Assembly: GCF_014200575.1 (NCBI RefSeq) | Contig: NZ_JACHBZ010000002.1 | Span: 434,001 to 498,000, forward strand | Origin: Mucilaginibacter saanensis | GTDB lineage: Bacteria > Bacteroidota > Bacteroidia > Sphingobacteriales > Sphingobacteriaceae | Direction: 5' to 3' | Length of the DNA stretch: 64,000 nt | Part shown: positions 36,953 to 46,561 of the stretch, piece by piece | Position numbering within the stretch: the first letter of the stretch is position 1 | How the letters are laid out: each line of letters starts with the position of its first letter | Translations under genes and position numbers: made by a program | Notes under the pieces: generated by a model | The model's database searches: none | The model's input: only the letters and a program-made list of their open reading frames with translations | Told to the model about the DNA's origin: nothing

Positions 36953-38788
36953 ATGAATAAGATACTCAACATACTATTGCTCACATTAATTACTTATACC
37001 GCTAAAGCGCAGGATACCGTGCGCTACACCGGTAATACGGTAGTTAATGTAGATTACCATCATGGGCAGTTGAGCCCGGTAGTAGGTGTTCATAGTCAGC
37101 AGATATTCAGGGCCAATCGGGAACATCCTGAACTGGCCGACGGTTTTGGTTTTACCTACAACCATGCACCAATGCTGGCTTACTGGAATAATACCTTCTA
37201 TGTGGAGTACTTAAGCGACAAGGTAGGCGAGAGTGTGCCGCCGGGTCAAACGCTGGTGATCACCTCCAAGGATGGGCAAGCATGGTCAAAACCAACGGTG
37301 GTGTTTCCGCAATATAGAATACCTGATGGCACTACAAAAGAAGGTCATCCTGGCGTAGCTAAAGATCTGTATTCGGTAATGCACCAGCGTATGGGGTTTT
37401 ATACAGCCAAATCAAAGCGTTTACTGGTGCTGGGTTTTTACGGCATCTGTTTAGACGGGCACGACGATCCGAATGACGGGCAAGGTATAGGCCGTGTTGT
37501 ACGTGAGATATTGCCCAATGGAAAATACGGCCCGATATACTTTATCCACTATAATCCTAAATGGAACGAAAAGAATACCAGTTTCCCTTTTTACAAAACA
37601 AGTAAAGACAAAGGCTTTATACAGGCTTGCGACGAGCTGATGGCAAACCCGTTAATGATGATGCAATGGGTAGAAGAAACCGACAAAAAAGATCCGTTAA
37701 TACCATTACACAAGGATTATAAAGCATTTAACTTTTATCATCTGCCCGATGGGCGTGTGGTAGGCTTGTGGAAGTACGCTTTGACCGCCATCAGCACAGA
37801 TAATGGTAAAACCTGGCCTGCAAATGCCTCACGCGCACCCCGTTTTGTGAATAGTAATGCCAAAATATGGGGCCAGCGTACATCAGATGGAAAATATGCC
37901 GCGGTTTATAATCCATCAGAGTTCAGGTGGCCGTTGGCTATATCTGTAAGCAAAAATGGATTGGAATATACCAATCTTTTACTGGTTAATGGTGAGATTG
38001 CCACCCTGCGTTACGGAGGAGCTTATAAATCATACGGGCCGCAATATGTGCGCGGGATAGAAGATGGTAACGGCACACCGCCAGACGGTAAATTATGGGT
38101 TACTTATAGCATGAATAAGGAAGATATCTGGGTGTCATCGATACCTGTTCCGGTAACTGAAATTGCTGATGCACCTGCCAATGAAGTGTTTAACACCATG
38201 CCCTTGGGCAAAGAACTGGAGAAATGGAATACGTATAGCCCGCAATGGGCTCCTGTTACTATTGAAAAAGCACCCGATGGCGAACGTAGCCTGACTCTGA
38301 AAGACAGCGATCCCTTTGATTATGCTAAGGCTGAGCGTGTAATACCTGCATCAAAAAAGCTAATAGCTGATTTTACCATTGTGCCGGGCCAAAATAATAC
38401 CGGTATGCTGGATATAGAATTTCAAAACGAAAAGGGAGATGCCGCCATTCGCCTTACGCTTGACTCCGCCGGGGAGTTTCGCACCAAATCAGGGTATCGC
38501 AATAAAAATATCATGAAATATGAGGCAGGTAAAGCTTATCATATTATCCTGAAATTGAACACTGATACCCGTTTTTATACTGTAAATGTAAATGGTAAAG
38601 ATGCGCTTACTGCCTTGTTTTTTGCTCCCGTATTACAGGTAAACCGGGTGGTTTTTTGGACTGGCGCAGTACGGCGCTTTCCTAATGCCGATACACCTAC
38701 CGATCAGGATTATGATTTGCCCAAACCGGGCGAAGCAGCTAAACCCGCAGTTTTTTACATTAAATCATTTAAGACAGGCAACTATTAA
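36953..38788 (+). CDS. Exported sialidase-fold propeller with C-terminal beta domain; candidate GH143
   Basis: A 611-residue predicted glycosidase. Start at ATG 36953 gives the signal MNKILNILLLTLITYTAKAQ; an ATG at 36938 would overlap the GH43 gene. The first 420 residues form a likely six-bladed propeller with two Asp-box-like turns (TSKDGQAWS, ISTDNGKTW). The last 190 residues look like a concanavalin-like sandwich (TIVPGQNNTGMLDIEFQNEK, YHIILKLNTDTRFYTVNVNG). The Dha-releasing enzymes of RG-II (GH143) have a sialidase-like fold and act on a keto-deoxy acid, so this is a fitting candidate. The other sialidase-like gene at 46562 competes for the same role. A family search is needed to separate them. 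Confidence 0.5.
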   Translation: MNKILNILLLTLITYTAKAQDTVRYTGNTVVNVDYHHGQLSPVVGVHSQQIFRANREHPELADGFGFTYNHAPMLAYWNNTFYVEYLSDKVGESVPPGQTLVITSKDGQAWSKPTVVFPQYRIPDGTTKEGHPGVAKDLYSVMHQRMGFYTAKSKRLLVLGFYGICLDGHDDPNDGQGIGRVVREILPNGKYGPIYFIHYNPKWNEKNTSFPFYKTSKDKGFIQACDELMANPLMMMQWVEETDKKDPLIPLHKDYKAFNFYHLPDGRVVGLWKYALTAISTDNGKTWPANASRAPRFVNSNAKIWGQRTSDGKYAAVYNPSEFRWPLAISVSKNGLEYTNLLLVNGEIATLRYGGAYKSYGPQYVRGIEDGNGTPPDGKLWVTYSMNKEDIWVSSIPVPVTEIADAPANEVFNTMPLGKELEKWNTYSPQWAPVTIEKAPDGERSLTLKDSDPFDYAKAERVIPASKKLIADFTIVPGQNNTGMLDIEFQNEKGDAAIRLTLDSAGEFRTKSGYRNKNIMKYEAGKAYHIILKLNTDTRFYTVNVNGKDALTALFFAPVLQVNRVVFWTGAVRRFPNADTPTDQDYDLPKPGEAAKPAVFYIKSFKTGNY

Positions 38789-38791
38789 GAG

Positions 38792-40249
38792 ATGAAGAGC
38801 AGACTGATGTTTTGGTTGATAATGATAGCGGCTTCTTGTTTTACTAAAAGTATGGCACAAGTGGTACTTCCTAAAATATTGGGTAATGGTATGGTAATGC
38901 AGCGCAACCAGCCAGTGCCCATTTGGGGTACCGCCGCTGTTGGCGAGAAAGTAACAGTTACTTTTAATGGGCAAATTAAAATAACCGTAGCAGATGCAGG
39001 CGGCAAATGGCAGATTTTGCTCAATCCGATGAAAGCATCGGCACAACCCGCGGCGTTAACTATTTCGGGCACGAATACTATTAAGCTCAATGATATTTTG
39101 GTAGGTGAGGTGTGGTTGTGTTCGGGCCAGTCAAATATGGCTTATGAAATGCGTAAGAACAGCAAAGTAAAAAAGCCTGACACCAGTACGGTAAATTCAC
39201 CGGTTGATGAGTTAGAGCGTGCACATAATCCACAAATCAGGATATTTTCGGTAACTCAAAAGAATTTAGCAAAACCAGATTCTACCCATGGTGGCTGGAG
39301 TGTTGCGGAAGATTCTGCATTGCGGGCATTTTCGGCAGCTGGTTATTTTTTTGCCAAAAGGTTGAACCACGACCTCAATGTTCCTGTGGGAATTATTTCA
39401 TCGGCGGTAAGTGGCAGCCGCATTGAGCCCTGGGCGCCGCAGGGGGCTTATGACGCTATTCCTTATTTTAAGGCCAACGGAATTAAGATAGAAGGCGATC
39501 CCGGTAAGTTTTATGGAAAAATGATTGAGCCACTGGCTCCCTTTGCCATCAAAGGTTTTTTATGGTACCAGGGCGAATCCAATTGTTTTTTAGGCGAAAC
39601 CATCGGCTATACCTATAAAATGGAGGCGCTGATCAATAGTTGGCGTAAGTTATGGAATGACAAGAATATGCCTTTTTATTATGTACAAATAGCTCCGTTT
39701 TATTATTCACAAAGTAAGGGGCAGGTAGCCTATACCGAATTTACCGAACCTCAGTTGCGCGAAGCGCAAACCCTTGCGCTCAGCATACCCCATACTGGCA
39801 TGATCGTCACCACAGATTTGAATGACGATTTAAAAAATATCCACCCGCCTTTTAAATGGGAGGTTGGGCACCGGTTAGAATTGCAGGCTCTGGCTAATAC
39901 CTATGGGCAAAGAAAGGTAGTATTCTCTGGGCCAATGTATAAGAATATGAAAATCAATAGGAACAAGATAATTATTGATTTTAATTATAAAGGTGGAGGA
40001 TTGGTTAGCCATAATGATCGTCCACTTACTGATTTTACTATAGCCGGGCAGGACGGGAAGTTTATTAAGGCCGATGCGGAAATTAAAAATAACACCATAG
40101 TGGTTTCGGCACCATCAGTAACTGCTCCGGTAGCTGTGCGTTTTGCCTGGTCAGAATCCGCTCAACCCAATTTTTATAACAAAAACGGATTACCCGCAGT
40201 GCCTTTCCGCACTGATAATCCCCTGAAGTTTACATTAACTGCTAATTAA
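38792..40249 (+). CDS. SGNH-fold sialate O-acetylesterase-like carbohydrate esterase
   Basis: Removes acetyl groups from sugars; 485 residues, exported (signal ending SMAQ). An N-terminal beta domain (MVMQRNQPVPIWGTAAVGEK) leads into the SGNH core, with the nucleophile Ser114 in GEVWLCSGQSNM, the block WYQGESN and the Asp/His pair in LNDDLKNIHP (His351). This is the standard arrangement of sialate O-acetylesterase-type esterases. RG-II carries O-acetyl groups on aceric acid and methylfucose, and RG-I on galacturonate, so these are plausible substrates. Spacing to the previous gene is three bases, which implies cotranscription. Confidence 0.88.
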   Translation: MKSRLMFWLIMIAASCFTKSMAQVVLPKILGNGMVMQRNQPVPIWGTAAVGEKVTVTFNGQIKITVADAGGKWQILLNPMKASAQPAALTISGTNTIKLNDILVGEVWLCSGQSNMAYEMRKNSKVKKPDTSTVNSPVDELERAHNPQIRIFSVTQKNLAKPDSTHGGWSVAEDSALRAFSAAGYFFAKRLNHDLNVPVGIISSAVSGSRIEPWAPQGAYDAIPYFKANGIKIEGDPGKFYGKMIEPLAPFAIKGFLWYQGESNCFLGETIGYTYKMEALINSWRKLWNDKNMPFYYVQIAPFYYSQSKGQVAYTEFTEPQLREAQTLALSIPHTGMIVTTDLNDDLKNIHPPFKWEVGHRLELQALANTYGQRKVVFSGPMYKNMKINRNKIIIDFNYKGGGLVSHNDRPLTDFTIAGQDGKFIKADAEIKNNTIVVSAPSVTAPVAVRFAWSESAQPNFYNKNGLPAVPFRTDNPLKFTLTAN

Positions 40250-40253
40250 TCTG

Positions 40254-43052
40254 ATGAAGTTTGTTTGTTTTAAAATATTTATGTGTGCCCTGTTGATCAT
40301 GAGCGGGTTTATTAGTCATGCGCAGGAAACGCAAAAAGTATACTTATCAGGTACAGGTAGCGATCATACTGTTAACTGGCAGTTTTTCTGTACGGAAGGG
40401 CGTAATTCAGGCAAGTGGACTACCATCCCGGTACCGTCTAACTGGGAATTTCAGGGCTTTGGCAAATATAATTATGGTTTGGCTAAAGATAGTTTAAAAG
40501 GCAAAGAGAAGGGTTTATACAAGTATGAATTTAAAGTGCCTGCCGCATGGCAAGGTAAGGCTATCAATATTGTTTTTGATGGCTCCATGACTGATACGGA
40601 AGTAAAGTTGAATGGTAAAATTGCTGGGCCTGTTCACCAGGGATCATTCTATAGGTTTAAATATGATATAGGTAATCTGCTCATTTACGGCAAACCAAAC
40701 CTGTTAGAGGTTACGGTTGCCAAGCATTCCTCCAATGAATCTGTAAATGCCGCCGAACGGAAAGGTGATTTCTGGATATTCGGGGGGATTTTCAGACCGG
40801 TTTTTCTCGAGGTAATGCCTGCCGCACATATCAGCAATTACGCGGTTGACGCTAAAGCAAATGGCAATCTCAAGGCGGCCATTAAATTATCATCAGCTAA
40901 AGCGGGCCTTATAACCGGGCAGGTTTTTTCTTTAGGCGGTCAAAAGGTAGGGCCGGTGTTTTCGGCAAAAGTAAATATGGGTGATACACTGGTTAATATC
41001 AGTTCACATATTACATCCCCTAAACTATGGTCACCTGAGTTTCCTAATCTTTATAATGTGGTGTTTACGCTTAGTTATGAGGGTAAGGCTGTTCATAGAG
41101 TTAGGCAGCGCTTTGGGTTTCGCACGGTTGAGCTGCGTGAGCACGATGGGATTTATGTAAATAATGTAAAAGTAAAGTTCAAGGGGGTAAACCGTCATTC
41201 GTTTTGGCCAACCACGGGTCGGGCGCTTAACAAAGGCATAAGTATAGCTGATGTAAAGATGCTTAAGGACATGAATATGAATGCTGTCCGTATGTCACAT
41301 TATCCACCTGACGATCATTTTTTGGATGCATGTGACTCCTTAGGATTATTTGTTTTAGATGAGCTAACTGGCTGGCATCATAACTATGATACACAGGTTG
41401 GGTCAAAGTTGGTAAAAGAGTTGATTGAAAAAGATGTGAACCATCCATCAGTCGTGATATGGGATAATGGAAATGAGGGTGGTTTTAACTTCGATCTTGA
41501 TCACTGGTTTGATGATCTGGACATACAAAAACGCCCGTTGATTCATCCCTGGACAGTTTTTAGAGGAACAAATACACAGCACTATATTAACTACGATTAT
41601 GGTACCGGTACCGCGCTGCATGGGCACGAGGTGTTTTTCCCAACCGAATTTCTGCATGGTTTATACGATGGAGGTGCCGGTGCTGGTTTGGATGACTATT
41701 GGGAACAGATGTGGCATACACCAATATCTGCGGGAGGCTTCATCTGGGTTTTTGCTGATGAGGCGGTGGTACGCACAGATAAAAATGGTGAACTTGATTC
41801 AGATGGAGATCATGGTCCGGATGGCATTGTAGGGCCATATCATGAAAAGGAGGGAAGCTATTATACCATTAAAGAAGTTTGGTGCCCAGTGCATTTGGAG
41901 GCCCGTGAAATAACCACGCAGTTTAATGGTTTGCTGCGGCTCGAAAACCGGTACCTGTATACCAATTTAAAGCAATGTAGTTTTACTTACAAATTAACCA
42001 AACTCGCTAATCCTTATCAAAAAGCAAATACGGTATCTAAAACAGGAGCCGTTATTGCTCCCGATGTTGCTCCCGGTCAGTATGGGAACCTCCAGCTGCA
42101 ATTACCCATTGACTGGCAAAATTTTGATGTATTGTATTTAACAGCTTATGATGCTACTAAACGTGAGTTATTTACGTGGAGCTTCCCGATCAGTAACCAT
42201 GACAAGATAAGCAAGGAACTGATCAACAAAACGGATGGTAATAAAGCTACTCTGGAAGAAACTGATTCGCTGTATAACGTAAAGGCTAATAATGGTTTGG
42301 AGCTCACCTTTAATCGTCATTCAGGTGTATTGGTAAAGGTGAAAAGCACAAAAGGTGATATTCCATTTAATAACGGACCTGTATTGGCCGAGGGACAGGA
42401 TCAATCGGCTTTTCAAAAGCTTACCCATCGCTATGAAGGCGACAATCTGGTTATTGAGGCTGAGTTTGCAAAAAAAACAACCGAACCTTTGCTGAAGTGG
42501 ACTATCTATCCATCGGGATGGGTACAACTGGATGTAAAATACTGGCCACTTGGTGAAGAGGCCACACTGATGGGGGTAAACTTTTCTTTCCCTGAGAAGG
42601 ATGTAAAAGGAGTCACTTATTTGGGCGATGGTCCGCACAGGGTTTGGAAAAACCGGATGAAAGGAACTACACTCGGCATTTGGGATAAAACTTATAATAA
42701 CACAATCACTGGTCAGGGAAATGTGGTTTACCCTGAGTTTAAAGGGTATTACTCCAATCTGTACTGGATGAAGTTACAAACCACCGGGCAGCCGATAACT
42801 ATTGTGTGTAATAGTCAGGATGTTTTTATGCGCCTTTTTACTCCGGCAAATCCTAAAAATGTCTACAACACGGCGCCTGCATTCCCATCGGGTGATATTT
42901 CCTTTATGCATGGTATAACGCCCATTGGTACCAAATCGCAGAGGCCGGAAACCATGGGGCCATCCGGGCAAAAGAATAAATATTTTGATTATGGTAAGGA
43001 TATAGATCGTGCGCTATCCCTCACTTTATATTTTGATTTTTTGGGTAAATAG
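40254..43052 (+). CDS. GH2 family beta-glycosidase
   Basis: An exported GH2 enzyme of 932 residues (signal MSGFISHAQE). The sugar-binding domain shows VPSNWEFQGFGKYNYG, the barrel starts near KGVNRHSFWPTTGRAL, the acid/base is Glu408 (IWDNGNEGGF) and the likely nucleophile Glu465 (FPTEFLHGLYDG). The acid/base motif has DNGNE instead of the common SLGNE, so it belongs to a divergent GH2 branch. The C-terminal 350 residues form further beta domains. In RG-II loci GH2 enzymes cleave beta-D-galacturonic, beta-D-glucuronic, beta-galactose or alpha-L-arabinopyranose links; the divergent barrel argues against a plain beta-galactosidase. Confidence 0.84.
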   Translation: MKFVCFKIFMCALLIMSGFISHAQETQKVYLSGTGSDHTVNWQFFCTEGRNSGKWTTIPVPSNWEFQGFGKYNYGLAKDSLKGKEKGLYKYEFKVPAAWQGKAINIVFDGSMTDTEVKLNGKIAGPVHQGSFYRFKYDIGNLLIYGKPNLLEVTVAKHSSNESVNAAERKGDFWIFGGIFRPVFLEVMPAAHISNYAVDAKANGNLKAAIKLSSAKAGLITGQVFSLGGQKVGPVFSAKVNMGDTLVNISSHITSPKLWSPEFPNLYNVVFTLSYEGKAVHRVRQRFGFRTVELREHDGIYVNNVKVKFKGVNRHSFWPTTGRALNKGISIADVKMLKDMNMNAVRMSHYPPDDHFLDACDSLGLFVLDELTGWHHNYDTQVGSKLVKELIEKDVNHPSVVIWDNGNEGGFNFDLDHWFDDLDIQKRPLIHPWTVFRGTNTQHYINYDYGTGTALHGHEVFFPTEFLHGLYDGGAGAGLDDYWEQMWHTPISAGGFIWVFADEAVVRTDKNGELDSDGDHGPDGIVGPYHEKEGSYYTIKEVWCPVHLEAREITTQFNGLLRLENRYLYTNLKQCSFTYKLTKLANPYQKANTVSKTGAVIAPDVAPGQYGNLQLQLPIDWQNFDVLYLTAYDATKRELFTWSFPISNHDKISKELINKTDGNKATLEETDSLYNVKANNGLELTFNRHSGVLVKVKSTKGDIPFNNGPVLAEGQDQSAFQKLTHRYEGDNLVIEAEFAKKTTEPLLKWTIYPSGWVQLDVKYWPLGEEATLMGVNFSFPEKDVKGVTYLGDGPHRVWKNRMKGTTLGIWDKTYNNTITGQGNVVYPEFKGYYSNLYWMKLQTTGQPITIVCNSQDVFMRLFTPANPKNVYNTAPAFPSGDISFMHGITPIGTKSQRPETMGPSGQKNKYFDYGKDIDRALSLTLYFDFLGK

Positions 43053-43055
43053 ATA

Positions 43056-45808
43056 ATGAGAAAGGCCGTCGCACATATTACCCTCACTTTAGCAATGACT
43101 TTATGTTGTTGCCTGCATAGCTATGCAGGTATTGAGTTGCAAAACTTAAAGTGCGAGATACTACAGAACCCTTTAGGAATTGGCACTACTCACCCAAGCT
43201 TAAGCTGGCAGATTACGAGCGATGTGCGTAATACCAATCAAACGGCTTATCAGATAATTGTTGCATCGAGTGCCGCCAAGCTGGCAGCCGGGCAAGGTGA
43301 TTTGTGGGATTCACATAAGATTGTTTCCGGTCAGTCTGTTATGGTCACTTATACAGGCAAAGCGTTGCTCAGCCGCGTCGCCTGTTATTGGAAAGTTAAA
43401 GTATGGACTAATAATGGCCAAAGTAAATGGAGTAAATCTGCCCAATGGAGCGAGGGCTTGATAGCAGCTACCGATTGGAAGGCGCACTGGATAGGATATG
43501 ATAAAGGCTTTCCCTGGGATAGTGTTTCTAAATTTTCAAGACTTTCGGCAAGGTATTACCGTAAACAATTTGAGCTTAAGAAAAACATTAAAAGAGCTAC
43601 AGTATATATCATTGGCTTAGGTCATTATGAATTATATGTAAATGGAAGTTCTATTGGCGATCGGGTGCTGGCCGAGCCTCCTACAGACTATACACAGTCG
43701 GTTAAATACAGCACCTATGATGTTACCTCGAATATTAAACAGGGTGTAAACGCCATTGCCACAGTATTAGGTAACGGCCGCTTTTTTACCATGCGCCCTA
43801 AATACAAGCCTAAAAAGATAAAGGAATTCGGCTTTCCTAAAATGCTGTTGCAATTGGAGGTGGAGTATACCGATGGAACCCGGCAATTGATTACAAGCGA
43901 TGGTAGCTGGAAATTCACTGCTGATGGCTCTATACGTACCAATAACGAATATGATGGCGAAGAATATGATGCTACCAAAGAACTTCCCGGATGGAATAAA
44001 CCCGGATTTGATGATAACGAATGGCTGAAGGCATCATTGGTGGAAGCACCTGGCGGCAGGATAGAAGCTCAGATGAATGAACCTGTTAAAGTGATGGCCA
44101 CCGTGAAGCCGGTCGGCATCACCCAGTTAAAACCCGACACATGGATCATGGATATGGGGCAGAACTTTGCAGGTTGGGTTCAAATGCGTGTTAAAGGAAA
44201 CCCAAACGATAAAGTAACGTTGCGATACGCCGAAACCCTGCAGCCTAACGGTGAACTATATGTAGCCAATCTGCGCGATGCCAAAGTAACCGACATATAC
44301 ACGCTAAAAGGAGGAGGAGAAGAGATCTGGCATCCCGTATTTGTATACCACGGTTTCAGGTACGTTGAAATCAGCGGATATCCCGGTAAACCGGAACTGA
44401 CTGATTTTGAAGGACAGGTGGTGTATGATGCTATGGCAACTACGGGCCATTTTGAAACTTCAAATGAACTCATTAATCAGATATATCATAATGCTTATTG
44501 GGGTATATTGAGTAATTACAAAGGTATGCCAATTGATTGCCCTCAACGTAACGAGCGCATGCCCTGGTTGGGCGACCGTGCGGTTGGTTCGCTGGGTGAG
44601 AGTTTTGTTTTTGCCAATGGTAACTTGTATGCTAAATGGCTTGATGACATTGCGGAATCGCAGAAACCGGATGGTGCCATACCTGATGTAGCCCCAGCTT
44701 ACTGGAATTATTACAGTGATAATGTAACCTGGCCGGGTACTTATATCCTGGTGGCCGATATGTTGTATAATCAGTTTGCCAACAAAGAGCCTATTGAAAA
44801 GCATTATGCCTCCATGAAAAAGTGGATGGATTATATGCGTTCAAGATACATGAAGGGTTATATAATTACCAAAGACAAATATGGCGACTGGTGTGTACCA
44901 CCTGAATCACCAGAGTTGATCCACTCCCGGGATTCTTCGCGTAATACCGATGGGCAGCTTATTGCTACGCATATTATTATCATTTGTTAAACCTGATGGA
45001 AAAGTTTGCCGGGAAACTCCATAAACCAGTTGATGCGAAAACTTTTGCTGCTTTAAGTTTGAACATGGGTAAGGCTTTTAACCTGAAATACTTCGATTCA
45101 AAGCGGGGTAAATATGCCAACAATACAGTTACGGCCAATCTGTTGCCTCTTTACTTTGGTATCACTGCTCAAAAAGACAAGCAGGCCGTATTTAATAATA
45201 TAGTTTATAAAATAGAAAACGAAGCCAAAGGGCATATCAGCACAGGTGTTATAGGTACGCAATGGCTCATGCGTGGCCTTACCCAATTTGGTCGGCCTGA
45301 TTTGGCGTACCGCATAGCCTCTAATGACGATTACCCAAGCTGGGGCTATATGGTAAAACATGGTGCAACCACCATTTGGGAATTATGGAATGGAGATACA
45401 GCCAACCCCGCCATGAACTCGCGTAATCACATCATGCTCCTTGGTGATCTGATTGCATGGTTTTATCAGGATTTAGCGGGTATTAAAACGGTTAATACTG
45501 GTTTTAAACAGATTGTGATGAATGCCCCTGTTATTAAGGATCTCCATGAAGTTAAAGCCTCCTACCAAACCCCTTATGGTTTGGTAAAGAGTAATTGGAC
45601 AAATGGCGGTGGCAGTTTTACCTGGCATATAACTATACCGCCTAATAGCCAGGCGTTGGTCTATATACCTGCAATTGCCATAGATAAGGTAACGGAAAAT
45701 GGTCAAAGAGTGACAGCGACAAAGGCAATTAAGCTAATTAAGATGGACGCAGCTAAAGCTATTTTTAAAATTGGCTCCGGTGATTATAATTTTGAAGTTA
45801 GAAATTAA
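43056..45808 (+). pseudogene. GH78 alpha-L-rhamnosidase broken by a single-base frameshift
   Basis: The first part (43056-44990) encodes 644 residues and carries the signal peptide, the sandwich domains and the first catalytic motif DCPQRNERMPWLGD (Asp494). It ends abruptly in THIIIIC. The rest of the enzyme continues in the -1 frame, where the codons from 44969 read AYYYHLLNLMEKFAGK, exactly the continuation expected for GH78, and run to 45808. Adding one G after ACG (44967-44969) restores a single enzyme of about 917 residues, the same size as the intact GH78 at 13527. The second catalytic carboxylate, in TTIWELWNG, lies only in the downstream part, so the truncated product should be inactive. 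No slippery heptamer is present. This is either a sequencing or assembly error or a recent mutation. Confidence 0.88.
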
Positions 45809-45831
45809 ATTTATTATATAATTTATTGATT

Positions 45832-46548
45832 ATGAAAGTATTACTTGTGTATGGTGTAGTGTTTGTTTCATTGCTTACGCTATCTGCGGTAAGTAAAGCA
45901 CAGGATCAGGTTGCAGCCAAACCGGCTGTTTCAGCAGATGCTCAGGCAAAAGCTGATGCAGATGTGGATAAAAAAGCTACTGATTGGGTGGGGGTATTAA
46001 CCCTTAATGATGCTGGTAAAGAAACGAGAGTAAAAGAGGTAATAACTACTCATTTAAAAGCTATTCGTGATTGGAATAATACGCACTCTTATGAATTGGT
46101 GCCGGCTGGAATTAACCCGGAATCGGGTAAACCTTTAAGTACCATGGATCGCCAAATCATCGTCAATTCATCGCTGCCTAAATCGGTACATGATAATCTG
46201 ATGACCGGCTTACGTAAAGATTTGACAGAGGAACAGGTAGAAACTATACTGGATAAATATACTATTGGTAAAGTGGCTTTCACGTTGGCTGGGTATAAAG
46301 CCATTGTTCCCGATTTAACCGCAACAGAGGAGGCGGCTATCCTAACAAATCTTAAACAGGCACGGGAACAGGCAGTTGATTTTAAGAACATCAAACAGAT
46401 ATCTGCCATTTTTGAGATCTACAAAACTAAGAATGAGCAATATCTTAATAATAATGGTCATAACTGGCACCAGTTATTTAAGGCTTACGTAGATGCCGCT
46501 AAAGCAAAGAAGGCGGCAGATGCGGCTACAAAAAAAACAGTACAATAA
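45832..46548 (+). CDS. DUF3826 family exported protein (second copy)
   Basis: A 238-residue paralogue of the first operon gene. The signal peptide VYGVVFVSLLTLSAVSKAQ precedes an Ala/Lys-rich stretch, then a helical body with LPKSVHDNLMTGLRKDLTEE, VPDLTATEEAAILTNLKQAR and YLNNNGHNWHQLF, which align in order with corresponding blocks of the first copy. The C-terminal tail is rich in Ala and Lys (AAKAKKAADAATKK). ATG 45832 is used, not the TTG at 45826. Function is unknown. It lies between the broken GH78 and the sialidase-like gene and is part of the same run. Confidence 0.75.
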   Translation: MKVLLVYGVVFVSLLTLSAVSKAQDQVAAKPAVSADAQAKADADVDKKATDWVGVLTLNDAGKETRVKEVITTHLKAIRDWNNTHSYELVPAGINPESGKPLSTMDRQIIVNSSLPKSVHDNLMTGLRKDLTEEQVETILDKYTIGKVAFTLAGYKAIVPDLTATEEAAILTNLKQAREQAVDFKNIKQISAIFEIYKTKNEQYLNNNGHNWHQLFKAYVDAAKAKKAADAATKKTVQ

Positions 46549-46561
46549 AATATAACTCATT

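Noticed and set aside
44960..44992. Programmed frameshift in the GH78 gene
   Set aside because: There is no X-XXY-YYZ slippery heptamer or downstream pseudoknot that I can see, and GH78 enzymes are not known to use recoding; a base deletion or sequencing error is simpler.
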